Source of the DNA: Glandiceps talaboti
Taxonomy: Eukaryota; Hemichordata; Enteropneusta; Spengelidae
Direction of reading: 5' to 3'
Length of the DNA stretch: 64,000 bases
Assembly: GCF_964340395.1 (NCBI RefSeq)
Contig: NC_135571.1
Location: 1,973,111-2,037,110 of the forward strand
Shown here: positions 12,229-26,629 of the stretch, in pieces
Position numbering within the stretch: position 1 is the first letter of the stretch
Layout of the letters: each line of letters begins with the position of its first letter
Position numbers and translations under genes: made by a program
Notes under the pieces: generated by a model
Database searches by the model: none
Told to the model about the DNA's origin: nothing
What the model saw: the letters and a program-made list of their open reading frames with translations, nothing else

Positions 12229-13861
12229 ATATGTCTAGTTAAAAATTAATAGAAAACGTCGACGAAGAGAATGAACTAAAATTACCTTTGGAGTGGTATA
12301 TTATATTGCAATAGCAAGGACTTGAATTTTACCCTTTCAAATTTAACATGAAATGCTTAACAAAACCCAATACATCTTCATCTAGAGACTTTACAGCTAG
12401 CCCACCAAAGAAGTCGTATGTCTTCAGGTCAAAGCAATTTTTCACAAGAAAACAATCTCGTCCTGTTTACATCATTTTGTGGAAACGGAAACACTTTCTA
12501 ATATGACCAACTCACTTACCACTATCTGTACAGTTTAGTTCATCAGATCCATCAGTACAGTCAATCCTCACGTCACACTGTTTGTTAGCATCTAAACATT
12601 GACTGTTTGAACAGTTGAACAACTCCGTTATATTACAACTTGGGAAATCTGTTTGTGTAAATGATTCTGATTCTGAAAAAAAAACAATTATGAAAAGTTG
12701 TTGTTGTTGTTGTTGTTGTTGTTACTGCTGATGTTGTTGTTGTTGTTGTTGTTACTGATATCGGGTTCTTCTTTAAATGATCTAAAGAACACGAAAGGTG
12801 TCTGTCGCGATTAGCATAGTTATTCACTGACTGTGTAATGGAGATATTGTAGTCATTGAATGTAAAGGGTATGCTATGGGTAAGATGGACTTGGACTGGC
12901 CACATGATATGGATGGTAATTTCATCGATTCTGAGAATTTCCATACACTGGGAATATTATCAGCAAAGTAGATCCAATTTGGTTTGTTACATTAAGACCT
13001 TACCACAGTGTATCTCATCAGATCCATCTAGGCAATCCACATTGTAATCACAATACTTTGATATCGCTATATGTCTACCGCCATCACGGCGGCTCAATGA
13101 CTAGTACGCATGCGCGTCGTATATACTATGCGAAAAAAAATGGTGGTTCTCCCAGGGATGCATCGCGGCGCGCAGTGACTACTCATGCGCCTTTCATATA
13201 CTACATGCATTCTCCACGCGCTACCTTATCGTCATATAGCCCATAGGCGACATAACATTACCATACATTGCAATATTGGAACAGTAGGCCTGTTGGCACG
13301 ATTATTGTAACAAGTATCGAGGCATCGCTGTACCTCAAGGAGAAATTGTTACACTATTTGGAAGTTTGACTCACGGCGGTACGCGATACGGACCACTGAT
13401 GACATAGCGCAGTTTAATTTCCGGGTTGTGGAAGTGTGGTTTTGACATTTATATTGTCGATAATTGATTTTTTTGACATGTTCTAAAAAGAAAAAATACT
13501 TTCTTATGTTTGTTGGTACAGTAACATTCCTAAATCATCGAGTTGAATTGAGAAATCGTGATGTTTGGCAACATGTCAACAAAACATTTGTCCAAAGACC
13601 AACATACGTTGGTGGAGGGTCTATGATAAGTTGGCTGATTGAAAATGAACAATATTAATCTAATGGCTATGATGGTTTTTGAAACCAACAACTGCATAGA
13701 GTGTTGACTTTCTTTACTTCTCGTCCATGTCAGAGAATTAGATGTCATTCAAGAAAATAAATTTTGATGGTCAATACCCTTGGAAAATGACCCAAATTAA
13801 GTGTATCGACTCTGGCCCGGGCATCTGGACACAAATGAATCTACCCTGAGCGAGCTTATGG

Positions 13862-13914
13862 GCTTTGCCTAGTTATGATATTATATATATATTAATATCG
13901 TAACTAGGCAAAGC
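13862..13914. repeat. Palindrome
   Basis: GCTTTGCCTAGTTATGATAT and its near reverse complement meet over a short AT core, giving arms of about 24 bp. No gene is nearby. Function unknown. Confidence 0.75.
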
Positions 13915-13941
13915 ACAAAGTACATACGTACGTACATATAC

Positions 13942-14050
<109 letters not shown>

Positions 14051-14695
14051 TGGTTAACAAAAGCTTTTGACGTCATCTCCCCTACATCGCATAGCAGCAT
14101 AATTTGACAAAACCTGTCACACATTACAAGTAAATAAATAAAACCGTTGGTTGTGTAACAATTATTTTATTACGCTGATTTGCATGACTGCCAATAATGT
14201 TGATGATAAATTATAAAATAAAAGATAAAATCAAAAGTTTGACATTGCATTATTAATTAGTAAAATAGGAATTATAATATTGATATATGATACGATATAA
14301 ATGACATCTATGAAATGTGACAGAGAAATCGCTCTTCAAACTGTTCTTTATTTTGATAGTTTAATACAACAGAACCCCGTGACACACGCGAGTGGAAATG
14401 TGGCGTACTCGAGTTTCTGTTATTATTACATATTTTCATCAGAAACAGCAAATTTCCGTAAAACTACTACTGTGCAACCGTGTACTTTTGTGTACAATGA
14501 ACAGTGGCGCCTTCATCTGCATGTCATTTGCATGTAGGTATACAAGTGTTGTCATTTGGACGAATGTTATTGGTGAAGTTGAACTATTTTGAATTAATAA
14601 CACATAGTGTCTGACATAACTTATAAATTAATATATTCCGGATAAAACTGATCAATTTAAATACAAAAAGGCGCTTTGAAAGAACAGAAATAATA

Positions 14696-14696
<1 letters not shown>

Positions 14697-14772
<76 letters not shown>
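14697..14772. repeat. (TA)n microsatellite
   Basis: A pure alternating TA tract of about 75 bp. Confidence 0.97.
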
Positions 14773-14774
<2 letters not shown>

Positions 14775-14871
14775 ACAAATAACAAATAAAAGCAAAAACT
14801 AGATCTAGTTTTAAATAAACAACAAGTGAAAAGTAACATGAAATTAAGTATTTAGAGTGAATTTTGCAATT

Positions 14872-15184
14872 AATACCGTGCAGCTTTTCTGTTTGATACA
14901 CCCACGCAGAAACCAATAAGAAACTGGACATGCTGCATTTTGTCGAAGAAAAATAAACTACCCATGCCACCATACAGATATCAACTAAACACCGTGAACG
15001 CGCTGTTTATTGGGTGTTTGATGAAAAAAAAAAGACATTTGCGCCATGTCTGCATGGATTTGAAATGCATTTAAAAACATCAACTAACTGTAGCCAAAAA
15101 TCAGATCTTGCTATTGAAGTGTGGCATATAGTTTGTTGTTGGTTTCTGTGTGTTTGTATCAAAGAGAAAAAGCTGCACGGTATT
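14872..15184. mobile_element. MITE with ~45-bp inverted ends
   Basis: AATACCGTGCAGCTTTTCTG at the left and its reverse complement ending GCTGCACGGTATT at the right form imperfect arms of about 45 bp. There is no coding content. It lies downstream of the minus-strand somatomedin-B receptor. Confidence 0.6.
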
Positions 15185-15524
15185 GTATGATAATTGACAG
15201 TATATATGTAAATATGGTTCCGGACTATGGTTACTCTGTTGGTTGGAGATGGTCTTATAGTTTTGTTGTATACATGCTGCTGCATGCCTGAATGTGTTAG
15301 GTCTAGAATGCGAATTCTGGTCAGACGTTTACAGCGGTATTTGTACTCATTTGCTGTTGATGAAGGAACGAGTCAAATACAGTTAACTCGATGTTTTGAC
15401 ATCTAAATAAAAAGGGTCATGTCTTTAGATATGAAAATGTTTCTCCAGTTACTGAACGTCGCTTTAGTTTGGCTATGAACTAATAAGATTCGTTGACAAC
15501 ACGCCAACATTTCATAGATGTAGA

Positions 15525-18500
15525 TTACTGATTTTGCAGTGACGAAGTCTTGAATTCGTTGATACATGTTCTGATGTGTGATTTGATGACTTTTCCACTG
15601 ACAACTGTCAGGAAAATGACAATTCCTTGCGATGCACACAATATAGTGAATATGTAAGTCAGTGCTTCAGACTGTACAAATGATTCAATAACACCGAACA
15701 CCCAAACTAGACCAAACAAGACTGCCATCTTGCAACCCATTTTTGCATATGTAATTCTGCGAGTGAAACCAATTTCTTTTGAAGTCTGCATTTCTGCTCC
15801 CGTCTCCGAGGTAATAATTACTTTATATAAAGTACAAATAAGACATCCAAAGTTGAAAACAATAACGAGGCTAACAGGAAGTATAAATAGAATGAGAACA
15901 GCCGTGGGATTACCAATCCAACACCCATTCCCCACTTTGCCATATCCAATTGTAAAGCCACTGCAGTCACAGAAATCTAGAAAAAGTGCTAAGCCAACAA
16001 TCAAACCGGGAAACAACCATGCAAACAATGAATAATAAAAGAATATTGGTCCTTTCGTCAAGTCTGGTATCACAAAATCTTTGGTAAATACTCGCGCAAT
16101 GTCGAATGCCATGATAGCCATCCAAAGAAAGGATGACAACCAGAAATAATGTGACAATGCAGCGATTCCAATACACAGAAGAGGGTTTTTTACATCCTTC
16201 ACCACCGACATAAACATAGTTTGGGCAAAGATTAGAGCAACGCACAACGAGCAAGTAATTTTACCTGGTAAATTCCGAAGAGGAGTTACCAAGATGTGGA
16301 GAATGACTGTTGCAATTAAGCCTAGCAATGATAGACCAGTACAGACAAGACTTAACCATCCTAAAGTATCTGAATACGTCTTGATACATACATATACTGA
16401 AGAAGCATTGTTAGCGAGACGGAATAAATTTGTTTCCACCATCACACCATTTGTCGAAAACGAAATGTGTCCATTTCTCAACGTAAAATCGTGCATTTCA
16501 ACCATTTGATTCGACGAATGTGGACAGCGGAATTCTGCCATCGTGACATTGAAACTACAAATTTGGAATACACATACTGTAGGTTTCTTTGATGGTGCGG
16601 CATACGTTGGTGGATGGATACCACATTCAACGTCTTCAAACTGATAGGTGTCATTGGTACTCAAAATACGCAATATATTACCAGTTTCAAAACTATAGAG
16701 CTCGGGCCATAACGACATATAGTAAGACGTCTTATTACCGCAAACTGTTGCATTCATGTTACGGACTGACATTGACGTTAAGGAAACTGAACAGCCGAAA
16801 CAAGGTACACTTAAATGTATGTCTAGATTTTGAGTTGATATCAGTTCCATGATTTTAAGGAAACCATGTCTAGTTAATGTCAACCAGATTGACATAGAGT
16901 GAGTTCTATTGAAATCGTCCATATTGTAGGATTGTAGTTCACAATCATGATCAGATATTCGGAAAACTGTCATATTAGCTAGATATTTCTCAATCCAGCA
17001 TGCAATCATCTGACTGCTATTCTGATATGCTTTAGCTGCACATGCTGAAAATGATCCATTCACAAGAAAATCCAGATTAAGTAGAAACACTGATAGGTGT
17101 GTATCATTATGAGGGGACATATCATATGAACTGTTCAGTACACAACCATTTCTAAGAGCCCTTTTGTTACCATGATTCAATTCCACACACAATCGCAATA
17201 AAGGGTCGAATCTTTTATGGGAAGGGCAAATACTTTCAAATATACTCTGGCCTATGCCTGTGCCTGTTACGGCCAAACGTTCCCGATTTCCTTCGCTTCC
17301 GTCTCCCGACTTGTAATCAAAAAAGTAATTATAAGTAACTATCTTTGTAATTTCATTTTCAAGTCCACACAGATAAATACCCTCTTCCTTTGCATTGCAT
17401 TTAGCACAAAATACATTCTTAAATGCAAATATTTCTTTGACATAGAGACCGACTCTCTCTACTATAGACACTATAGCTTTGCTGGAATTCGTACACAATT
17501 CAGTTAATGCTACCAATGTATTGTCCCTAACAGTTATCGTTGATTGATTGCACGAGTCTATAGTTGAGGTACAGAATCTGAACAATTGGTTATAAGGCGC
17601 CGGGGGTATTTGCGAGCATGGACAGGAATCTGACATAAACTCGAATACTGAAGTGATATTTGGTCGACTGAACATAAACTCGAGCACGCCCTTGTTTGTA
17701 CAACTCCATTTTAATTGCCAGAAGGTGAGCTCGGATGTGTTCTGTCCATTACATATAGCACAGTAAACATTTTTGAACGTAGTGCCGTGTTGGTTGGTAA
17801 CAAGTGTGGACATAAAATATGATGACCACCCATCTGAAAATGGAAAGATTAGGAAGATAAGAATAATCTAATTTAATAATTTTATATAATCCCATGAAAT
17901 CAATGTTTGTTTTACATTATAATGTTCCAAATATGATTCCGAAGATAGACACTAATTTGTAATATATTATGCACGTAGAACATATTTGTCACACCACAAC
18001 TTTGAATCGAATTGTTCGAATACTGGTACCTTTCATCGCACAGTAATATTTTGTCATCACTTATCAAAAATGGCGTCCAATCAACTATACAAATTATGTA
18101 AGGTGGTGTTTATTCATCACCTGTCGCTATGTCACGCGAGTATGTTCATGAATATTCATTGTTCATCTATGAATATGCATTTCTAATATATCCCATGAGA
18201 CAGTGTGGCCACATCAACGATACATGCACAAGATCAACTTGGTGTTTCTCTGAATTCGCAAGTAATTGTAGGTGATGTAAAATCATGGATACATAGTTTA
18301 CGAAATTGTCTATTTCGTCTAGTGGGTGGTCCTTATTAAACGTCGAAACACTGCCTCACAAGGTGACAAGGTATTTGAAAAATTTTACCTTCTGAACACA
18401 ACCCTATACCCCAAATCATTATTCACCAGTGCACAAGAAGGCTAGAAGTTAGGTGTTTAAATACCAACCCAGAAATACCAACATACCTGTTTTACCAAGT

Positions 18501-19660
18501 TCACATAATTCTCGTGTCTTGTCGTTAGTCCATGAAGTGGGACATCTTGCTACTGTCCAAACACCTTTTTTATATGCTTTATCATATAAAGTGCACACCT
18601 GGTATTGCTGTACATAATACAAGTCATCGGATCCGTTCTGCAATTCACCATGTTGTAAAGGGATTGTGGGAGTTATTGTATTATCGACAGAGTCACAAAC
18701 TTGGTGATAGTCCTGACAACAATCATCAAAGTAAGAACAAAATTCATCACAGTAACATGCCCAACGGCGATTTTTGAGATATTTGGACAGTGGCCATGTG
18801 CATTTAGTGCCATCTTTATCAAAACAACTCAAATATTTGTTGGTATTTTGACCAACGCAAGAGATGTTCAACTGATCCTGCAGAATTCCATGTGCTAAAT
18901 CGCGATGTGTGCTTGCAATAGATATCGATGTTGATGTGGAGTTTGCAATGTCAACTTGTGGCGACTTTGCATTTGTTGGTGTCAGATCGAAATCTTGTGA
19001 TGCTTTAGTAAAATCTGATAGTGATGTTGCAGTAACATCATGCGATGTAGTGTAGCGTTGTGACGTTGTGATGAAGTCGTGTGATGTTGTTGTAATTATG
19101 TCTGATGGTGATGCTGTATTAAAATATTGCGGTGATGTTTCAATAATGTCAGATGTTGACATTGTAATGATGTCTAGTGGTAACGCAGTGACGTCTGGTG
19201 GTGACGTTCCAGTGACGTCTGGTGGTGATGTTTCAATAATGTCAGATCGTGGCGTAGTAATGTTTGGTGGTGACGTTACAGTGACGTCTTGTGGCGATGT
19301 TGAAATGATGTCTAGTGGTGATATAGTAATGATGTCTGGTGGTGACGTAGTGACGTCTGATGATGACGTAGTGATGTCTGGTGGTGACGTTGCAGTAATC
19401 CTTTGTGGTGATGTTGAAATAATGTCAGATGGTGACTTTGTAATGATGTCTGGTGGTGACGTTCCAGTGACGTCCGGTTGTGACGCAGTGACGTCTGGTG
19501 GTGACGTTGCAGTAATACCTTGCTGTGACGTTGTGATGAAGTCGTGTGGTGATATCGACAATGACGTCACATACACTGTGTACAGCATTAGCACTAAGCA
19601 AGTGATTACAAGCCGAACATAAAAATCTATACAAGTATATGTATTTCTCATCGTTGGCAT
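15525..19660 (-). CDS. Somatomedin-B, mucin-stalk, family-B-like 7TM receptor (complete copy, two exons)
   Basis: Exon 1 runs 19660-18487 (minus, 1174 nt, phase 1). Exon 2 runs 17833-15525 with a TAA stop. The product is about 1160 residues. Domains: signal/hydrophobic segment about residues 10-30; a Ser/Thr/Pro/Asp mucin-like tract of TSPPDIT/TSPSDII repeats to about 230; a somatomedin-B domain about 262-315 (CTWPL...WACYCDEFCSYFDDCCQDYHQVC); a cysteine-rich ectodomain of several hundred residues; seven helices about 870-1130. The 7TM text (LPGKITCSLC, HYFWLSSFLWMAIMAFD, FGLVWVFGVIES) is that of secretin/adhesion/Methuselah-like receptors. I see no clear GPS cleavage motif. The intron is 653 bp with ACATAC/CTGAAA sites on the plus strand. 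The start could be the ATG at 19660 or 19651. A near-identical inverted paralogue lies at 61257. Confidence 0.85.
18960..19560 (-). repeat. Coding mucin-type repeats, copy 1
   Basis: Irregular repeats of roughly 12-14 codons (TSPPDVT, TSPSDII, TSPQDVT) encode a Ser/Thr/Pro/Asp stalk. The opposite strand reads a long open frame of MSGGDV-type repeats, which is only a shadow. Confidence 0.85.
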
Positions 19661-20724
19661 TGTCTATGAATAGAGAAAAATGTGGATTTACCAGATATGA
19701 AATAAAAGTATGCATGAAACCACCACCATCACTACCACCACCACCACCACTACCACCAACGATGATGACGTGACAACGACAAGTTTTGATTATTGTATAT
19801 TCCTACATTGTCTGTACATTGAATAGTATCCATATTGAAGTGTGACGAAGTAAAGCGAATGCCTTCTCTTGAATAATACCAAATTGAAAAATGCTCTCAT
19901 AGACATAGGAACAATGGAATACTAAGTTGGCACATTTCAAAATGTTTAACATTTGTCCTTCTGCCCTCTGTGCATCATTGTAAGCTAGAGCCACACCTTA
20001 AACCAGATAGCTTCTTCCTGTTAAACACTTGGAATGTATCGAAAACGAAAGAAAATAAAAAATCTACCCACGCTTTCTATTCTAACATATTCTAAACACC
20101 ATTTCCGTCTAATTAATACTACAGCTTTTACCCAAAATGTAAAGATATATTTTCTGGTAAAAGAAGCGGCTATTGCAGGTTTAATTTCAAGCGAATGTCT
20201 TCTCTTGACAAATCCGGAAATTATCTCTCTTAATACGAAAATGAAGCGAATGCTCTCTTGGGCACAATGGAATACTTAGTTGTCACATTTCAAAATGTTT
20301 AACATTTATCGTTCTACCCTATGTGTATCATTCTAAGCTAGATCCACACCTTAAATCAGATATAGAGCTTCTTCTTGATAAACATGATTTAGAATGTATT
20401 GAAAATGTAAATCAGCCAAATTGATATTTACATATGTTAATCAAAGAATAGCTAAATCTATGTAGCAATTTACTATTCCTATAGGATCTAGGAATATCCC
20501 TTGGAAGGTACGGACTGAAATCGTTAAAATGTTTGCAAACATTAATTACGATAACATAATGTCATTGATTCAAATAGCATGACATTTTCAAATTGTAAAA
20601 TTCAAAGAAAAAACCGGGAAAATTACAAAAAAGTAATACTATTAGAATAACTGGTAAATAGTACTAGTGACACGGAGCCAAATCACAATGAAGTCCGTCA
20701 CTCTTCTGTCTAGTATGCTTAGCC

Positions 20725-21593
20725 CTATAAAAAATTGTTTCGCGCGAGTTACCTGAGCCCACCTAGTTTTTCACGCGGACCCTAACTTGTTTTTACGTAT
20801 TCGAGAAAAACATAATAAAATCTCGAAAATTGTGAACTCTCACAAGAAATAGTGGATGCGGAAACTGACATCAACTTCAAAAGGCGATATAAAACTGTTC
20901 TCCCAACCTGAAGTGTCTGTACATCTGACGGGAAGAAATCAATGATAGAGAGGCCATATGGTAAACAAAAGAAAACCTAACTACCTGAGCTAGATATTCA
21001 CATATGAAAAAAAATATACAATTAAAAATAATACCTAGCCCACCTATTCCAGGTTCTCAGCGCCAATGACATTATGCAAATCAAAGTAAAAGTAACTGTT
21101 AAATGAATAGACTTGACTTTGCGTAGGTTTACAACAAATTGTGCGGATCCGAGTATGCTCAATTTACGAATAGGTTGTGGTTACTTACATTCAGACATCA
21201 CTCCACAGTTAGAACCATCCTTTACACAACAACGCTGGGGTTATACTGAAGTGTGTATTTAATCGTATGATGGAAGGAAAAACGCTACTTAAAGTTATAT
21301 CTCAACATATAAATATAAGGTGTGCACAAACTGTATGTGCAGTTACTAGGAGTTCAGTGTCTTTGTTCGCTGATGCTGTTCAAATATCCAAATATATATA
21401 TAATAGTCTATTCCGAGTTACAGTAATATATAACAAATATGAAATAATATAAAAGTGTCTAAATCAATCAATCGATCGCGATGAATTTGCTGTAATTTAG
21501 TAATTGAATATATAATCAGTTTGATTGGCATACTTTAGGAATTAACATAATTGGCTCATCGCGACAGAGGTGGGGAGGTAGATTTTTTATTTC

Positions 21594-21632
<39 letters not shown>

Positions 21633-21835
21633 ATTACAGATTGGAAGAACAGTTTTATAGTGCCTATTTAAGTTGATGTCAGTTGCCACATCTACTATTT
21701 CTTCTGAGATTCCACAATTTTCGTGATTTCTTTTTTCTCAAATACGTAAAACAAAAAGTCTAGGATAGGCAGTGAAAATTTGGTTGGGGTCTGGTAACCA
21801 GAACCAAACAATTGCTTAGGGTTTATATAAAGTGA
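20725..21835. mobile_element. Foldback element M3 in left B block
   Basis: A segment of about 190 bp at 20.73-20.93 kb (CCACCTAGTTTTTCACGCGG...) reappears as its reverse complement at 21.64-21.83 kb, with CTTAGCCCTATA at the outer ends. The counterpart in the right block is at 59.98-60.88 kb. No transposase frame is visible. Confidence 0.6.
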
Positions 21836-22629
21836 GCTAAGGAAAGATTTCATGCAAAGAAGATATGGATATTGGAAGATAAAGGAATTTACATTTCATT
21901 CTTGAGTTCGGTACGTATACGTAGTTTCATTACATGATAAATAAATGCTGCTAATCTGTGCAGCGTGTCAACGTCATCGGAGCAAAACAAGTAAAGGTTA
22001 TTTTTGTTTCGAGGTCAGACCTAAGTACATGCAATACATTTGCATGTGTAATTGTATTTCAAAGGAGGTATTAAGAAAGAAGGAAAAGTAATGGAAAATG
22101 GTATTCATCTTCTATTTTAACTGCGTCACGAAGTAAGCATGTTCTCTGACTTCTTTCGATTGAATTTTATCTGTCCACCTTAATTGATTCGTAAATATTG
22201 ACGGTGACCATGAAAACAAGTAAAATTTGCATAAAAGCGAAATAAAAAGCGAATAATAAAGAAGCGAAAGTTGGTTTCTTACCAGGCAGCGCTACAACTT
22301 GTACAAGGTGGATGTATCAAAGGAGATGCAATAGGAAAGTAATCGTGTGTATCTTCGTGGGTTGTTGTAACTACTCCTGTGCATAAAGAATCTGGACGAA
22401 AGCAGTTTACTGAATTTACTGTACGTCATAACTCGCCCACTGATCAACGTACAGCTACGTATGATGTCTTTTAATACCACACAAGATTGAGTGTAGTCAT
22501 AGAGTCTGGTTCTTTAGTACCCAAGGCCTTAATTTTCAATCTACTTAAACAGATTTACAGGGAAACTTAACATATCAAATGGCAATATGCTGGCTTTTTC
22601 ATTTGCAAAGAAACGGAATAAATTTACTT

Positions 22630-22876
22630 ACTTATCTACCTACATATCTACCTGCTTACCTATCTATCTATCTATCCATCCATCCATCTATTTATCTATC
22701 TATCTATGTATTTCTGTCTGTCTGTCTGCATGTCTCTGTCTGTATGTCCATCAATCCACCCACCCACCCTTCATTCATCCTCCCACCCACACACCCACCC
22801 ACCCATCCATCAATCTACCCATCCTTCCATCCGTCAATCCATTCGTCCGTCCGTCCGTCCATTCCTTCTTTCGTCC

Positions 22877-22968
<92 letters not shown>
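22630..22968. repeat. (CTAT/CCAT/GTCC)n plus (TA)n compound tract
   Basis: Tetranucleotide repeats run into about 88 bp of (TA)n. The mirror tract in the right arm is at 58.96-59.25 kb and lacks the long TA run. Confidence 0.95.
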
Positions 22969-22970
<2 letters not shown>

Positions 22971-24057
22971 CCATACATATCTGTATACCTATAAATCCAA
23001 TTTTGTTCACTTGTTGATGGCAAAATTAAAATTTGTTCTCATGTGACAATATGTTGATAAGGTTTTAGGTGTCATCATACTTCTATTGACTAAGATTTTA
23101 TACATTGGCTAAGAAAGAATTGTTTGCTGATATATACCCCCATTTGACTGGATTTATGACGTATAGTTATTTGCACTGTAAACGGCGGCTTGGCTTTAGC
23201 ATTGATATAAGCAGTGAAATCGCCATCATTTGGTCTGTATGTAATTCGTAGCGATAATGGACTATCTGAAGAAATTTGAATTTAACAAATAATTGCAGGT
23301 GAGTGTAAAGACTGTATTGAAATTTCTGATCACGTGTTCTGAAAAGCAGAAAAAATCGTTGCCACTTGCCCTAGGAATTGTACATACAAACGATCAACCA
23401 TGCTTTCTCTGGCAAATACGTTTGAAAACTTTTATTTCTTCGGGCCATCAAGATATATTTATTTTGAAGTGCCTTTTAAAAACATTCCCTTGGTGCCGAC
23501 ATCCAGGCACACTAACATACCTGAAGTGATACATAAATGAAAGCCCAAAGTAGATCTACTTTGGAATGTTTGGCATCATAGTTCTTGTAAAGACATATTT
23601 TGACTGCAGATTGTCTACATCATTTCAACGACAATAGCGTGTACGTAGAACGACTCCTTTTATGTTTACTGGTGGCCTAAGTTGGGAAAAATCAAAACTC
23701 GTCCTAGTCTGTGATAACTGAAAATGGGAATTTCAAAACAAGTGGGTTGTCTTGACAGTCAAACATTTGGTGTACGTCTGTTTCTTGTTAATTAATGAGT
23801 GCCACATCGTCATTTTACAGGTAGTTGCATAAACTTACAATACATACTACACCAGTTACAGTATTTGTGTGATACTGCTTGTGATATATACTGGAGACTA
23901 GTAGCAAGCTCACTATTATGTAAACGGGCAAACATAATGGCGTTATGAGCTATTGATATAGTCAGCACTAGTATGTCAATCATACAATCCTATTGGAATA
24001 GGATGACATCATTCATTTACTGCGCATGCTCATGGTTAAGAATCGTACGTTAGGGCG

Positions 24058-24340
24058 AAATGGTTAATAGCTAAAATGATGTATGCTTGCTGTGTAACTC
24101 ATGGGACACTACGTTTTTGACACAATGATAGACAAATTTTACCTCTTTACTAACAATAACTGAGAAACAATATATACAGCAGTATCCTTTATAATTATCC
24201 GATGAATTTGAACAGTTTTTTCGCCGATTGAGTGACTTTGACAAGACGTCGCTAAAAGACAATGTTAGCATCCAGACGACTAGTACAGTCTGTGAGAAAG
24301 AAGGCTTATCCAAGCCCGGAGATCCTACACCTCAATAGAC
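24058..24340. mobile_element. MITE family M1, copy at edge of inverted block
   Basis: It starts AATAGCTAAAATGATG and contains CTAACAATAACTGAGAAACA and CAGTATCCTTTA, matching the M1 element at 36.5 kb. Homology between the left and right B blocks stops inside this element (about 24,120, paired with 57,957). The right end is not resolved. Confidence 0.5.
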
Positions 24341-25747
24341 CGTTAGAATGGAGAATTATTCAAGTTACACTGATTGATATTTGAACGGTATGAACACCCA
24401 TATCCCTTAACGTATCAATATTCAGCCTTCGTTTTAATAACTCGTCTTCCATATTCAGTCTGTTGCTATGGATACCCTACTAAAATCCAAGCACATAAGT
24501 GGCCTTTTACTGTGTCATAGTTAAAGGCAGAGTCACAAGATACCGTTGTATTCCAACCTGGTAAGGTCGACGACACACGGTTATATGACATATACATGGA
24601 AACTTATTTTTTTTATCACTGATTTGCACAATACCTTAAAAAGACAACCATATTTTGAATTAAGTTATTTCCTATAGTCTTTATTTATTTATTTATCATT
24701 TTCGTTTAGTATGGTAATTAAAATGGTCCCTCAGTTAGATTAGATAAAACTGTAAATTGCATGGAGTAGTTTATTTCACAAAACGTCTTTTGGCAATTTC
24801 AAAGGCCTACAGGTAGACGAGCTAACACTGTCATGGAAACAGCTTAGTGGCCACATTCTACCCCTACTAAGCAAATAGAAGGCTGAAAGTCATGTCACAT
24901 TGGTCAACCTCAACAACTCCTGTCTGACAAAGGAGGGCCATTGTTTGCGTAGCCTTTTACCACATTCTAAGCATACTGTCCACTCGTCGTGTTTCTAATT
25001 GCAACAATATATACTCGTCCAAGATGAAAATGTAAATTGACCTTGTCAAAAGACTCAGACACAGAGGCTCGCTTTAGCCAGATATTGAAGATATGTATTA
25101 TAAAAAAGCAACCGTGAATCGCATGCCTCAAGGGATGCCCAGGTGCTGGTCTCACAGAGGCCATGAAGCAGCGAGTTATCACCTTACCATAATAACCTAT
25201 CTGAAATACCATGGCATGAGTGTGTATATAGGATACACAATAACAAAACTATAGTTTGTAAGAATGTGCATAGAAGTAACGAAAATTAACTTTACATGTG
25301 CACGTGCAGATATACATGCTACTATAGACGATGTTATTAGTTGAATAACATATCCAATCCATGGATCGATACGGTCAAGTTATTTGTGATGAATTGCCGA
25401 CCTTTGAATCTCTGTACACATACATTTTATTAATGATAATAACATTTGCGGATCGCAATCAGACAATGCAGGATTTTTGCATCTTTCAAATGATGACACC
25501 CAGCCTGGTAATTACCTCCTATAAGTTTGCACACGAGAGCGACAGCAGTGTTCTTATATTCCAGATGTTACACTAAAAAAAATATGTCAAAACCTTAATG
25601 GCTGAGACTGGAAAGATAACTCTCTATTTTATAATTTAAAAACGCTTCCATGGACTTGCATGGACCTAGCTATCGTAACACACATTATCAAAGTCTTAAA
25701 CATGGAAGAATAAAGGAGATATAGACAAATGTATCAATACTCGGACA

Positions 25748-26338
<591 letters not shown>

Positions 26339-26629
26339 AGTCTTTTTTCTTCTTGAAAACATATCGCCTATGTGAAACCAAATGTTCGGTGTTTCCTTTC
26401 ATCTTCTGACCTGAAACGAACTGAGATTGTTAAGACAATTATTCAGATGGCAAAAAGCTGACTGTAGTTTGCCACACTGAAGTGAATAAGTATCTACCAT
26501 CTGTTGTGAAATGCGCACTCTTGATGGCCCTCGGCTATGCGTTATCTCTAACACACAGAGTTGGAGTGAAAAGTGTACAAGAAAATAATTTTTTAGAGAG
26601 TCACGCTGTTTGTAGTGAAATTTAACGAT

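Larger units (their letters stand above)
11300..13087 (-). pseudogene. Inverted partial copy of the mosaic receptor's LDLa exons
   Basis: On the minus strand this segment aligns with 43.19-44.76 kb, introns included. It holds three LDLa exons. The one at 13087-13004 is truncated at its 5' side, where homology stops inside the exon. The one at 12648-12520 is intact with both splice sites and reads CDVRIDCTDGSDELNC. The third, up to 11668, is split close to its 5' end by a LINE fragment. No CTLD, LRR or 7TM exons accompany them, so it is a relic. The flanking microsatellite and the TATGGGTCTATGGTTGT stretch also match. Confidence 0.8.
16979..24120 (-). repeat. Inverted segmental duplication, left B arm
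   Basis: Reverse-complement homology with 57,957-64,000 covers receptor exons, the intron, the 5' flank, foldback element M3, the tetranucleotide microsatellites at 22.6 kb and the region to M1. It certainly continues leftwards beyond the part testable here. Coding parts are nearly identical and noncoding parts show indels. Confidence 0.88.

Noticed and set aside
13464-13658. 64-codon frame with KKKKYFLMFVGT
   Set aside because: No domain, no paralogous support and no splice context. Probably chance.
16200-16500. A GPS autoproteolysis site before the first helix of the somatomedin-B receptor
   Set aside because: I looked for the C-x-W...C...H-L-S/T pattern and did not see it. The receptor is better called family-B-like than a canonical adhesion GPCR.
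15730-16852. Plus-strand frames of 70-100 codons within the somatomedin-B receptor
   Set aside because: Shadows of the 769-codon minus-strand exon with clear 7TM content.
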